Source: Vitellaria paradoxa
Taxonomy: Eukaryota > Streptophyta > Magnoliopsida > Ericales > Sapotaceae
Direction of reading: 5' to 3'
DNA: 64,000 nt
Assembly (NCBI GenBank): GCA_019916065.1
Contig: CM034233.1
Span: 41,642,862-41,706,861, forward strand
The notes beneath the pieces were generated by a model. It searched no databases. It was given only the letters and a program-made list of their open reading frames with translations, and was not told where the DNA came from. Of the stretch, positions 63,511-64,000 are shown piece by piece (positions within the stretch are counted from its first letter, which is position 1; each line of letters starts with the position of its first letter). The translations under genes were made by a program, and so were the position numbers.

Positions 63511-64000
63511 AAGCTCATCTCAGACAAGCCCAAGAAAATCAACCCGAATGATCTCCAGTTTAGATTAAGCAGCTTGAAGCTGAGATGTTTGACATCACAT
63601 ACTTAGGTAGGGCAGACAAGAAGTTTGCCCCCTAAGCAACCTCGGGGGAGCCCACCCCAAAGATGAAAAGGTCAGCAAAATCTCCGACTACTACCATCAC
63701 TCTGTACAAGGTGACTATAATATTCGATATTTATTTTTGGCTATTTATGCGTTATTTTAGGCCAATAAATATTTATTTTGAGATTTAATTGATTTATTTT
63801 ATTTTTCTTGGATCGGGTGTGATCCGAATTGGTAATTGGTTGGACAACTAAGCTAAGGGCCCAGCTTCATTTTCCTTCATTTCCTTTACCTTTTCCTTTC
63901 ATCCTCTTTTGGTGGTTTGGCTACCATGAACAAGAGGGAGAATTGAAAGAGAGAGAATAGAGAGAGAAAATGGGTTCTGGGAAGGAAGATCAGTAGATCA
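63511..64000. other. Continuation of the gypsy-type element or intergenic DNA
   Basis: The short plus-strand text near 63520-63660 may continue the element protein. From about 63700 the sequence is AT-rich and then pyrimidine-rich, with GAGAGAGAG near 63950-63968. No gene start can be fixed before the window ends. Confidence 0.4.

Noticed and set aside
1..64000. CRISPR array, operon or defence island
   Set aside because: There are no regularly spaced repeats with unique spacers. The genes are spliced and of plant type.

Overview
The window looks like nuclear DNA of a flowering plant, probably a eudicot. It is AT-rich, has GT-AG spliced genes, chloroplast-targeted and plant-specific proteins, and many Ty1/copia, LINE, hAT and TRIM elements of plant type. 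I cannot name the species. No rRNA, CRISPR array or prokaryotic gene was seen.

Two host genes converge tail to tail. On the plus strand, ten exons from 4170 to 40373 encode the C-terminal ~927 residues of SPIKE1 (SPK1), the plant DOCK-family guanine-nucleotide exchange factor for ROP GTPases. The N-terminal half lies to the left of the window. On the minus strand, five exons from 58212 down to 41740 give a complete 379-residue plastid-type FAD synthetase (RibF1/RibF2 type). Both models have consistent splice phases, no internal stops and GT-AG borders at every junction. The two stop codons are 1.37 kb apart.

Most of the remaining sequence is transposable-element DNA inside introns, layered by nested insertion. 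SPK1 introns hold two antisense LINEs (1-2415 and 4778-7465), a copia 3' fragment (8.3-9.2 kb) and an old copia element (9784-14734). One 21.8-kb intron (17079-38843) carries an old antisense copia split by a younger one (18710-24608, TSD CTAAT), which itself holds a hAT-like insertion. It also carries a hAT MITE, a GC-rich possible solo LTR, a sense copia (28423-36083, TSD GGTTT) interrupted by an RTE-type LINE, and a deletion-derivative copia (36133-38483).

The 13-kb second intron of the FAD synthetase gene holds a hAT transposon (45182-52824, TSD CTAAGAGA). Nested in it are an RTE LINE (45634-49387, 14-bp TSD) carrying a small hAT-like element (46060-46840, TSD CTTTCAAT), and separately a 335-bp TRIM (51542-51876) inside the transposase relic. 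A second TRIM, split by a 2.4-kb insertion, follows at 53.9-56.7 kb.

Upstream of the FAD synthetase gene (58.2-64 kb) are a probable promoter, a degenerate hAT-like element, a small unidentified ORF with one internal stop, and the start of a gypsy-type element encoding a PF04195-like protein.

I found no new multi-gene biochemical system. The most unusual content is the insertion hierarchy, which can be read from exact target-site duplications, and a small repeat family with TAAAATCG-rich ends that I could not match to a named family.
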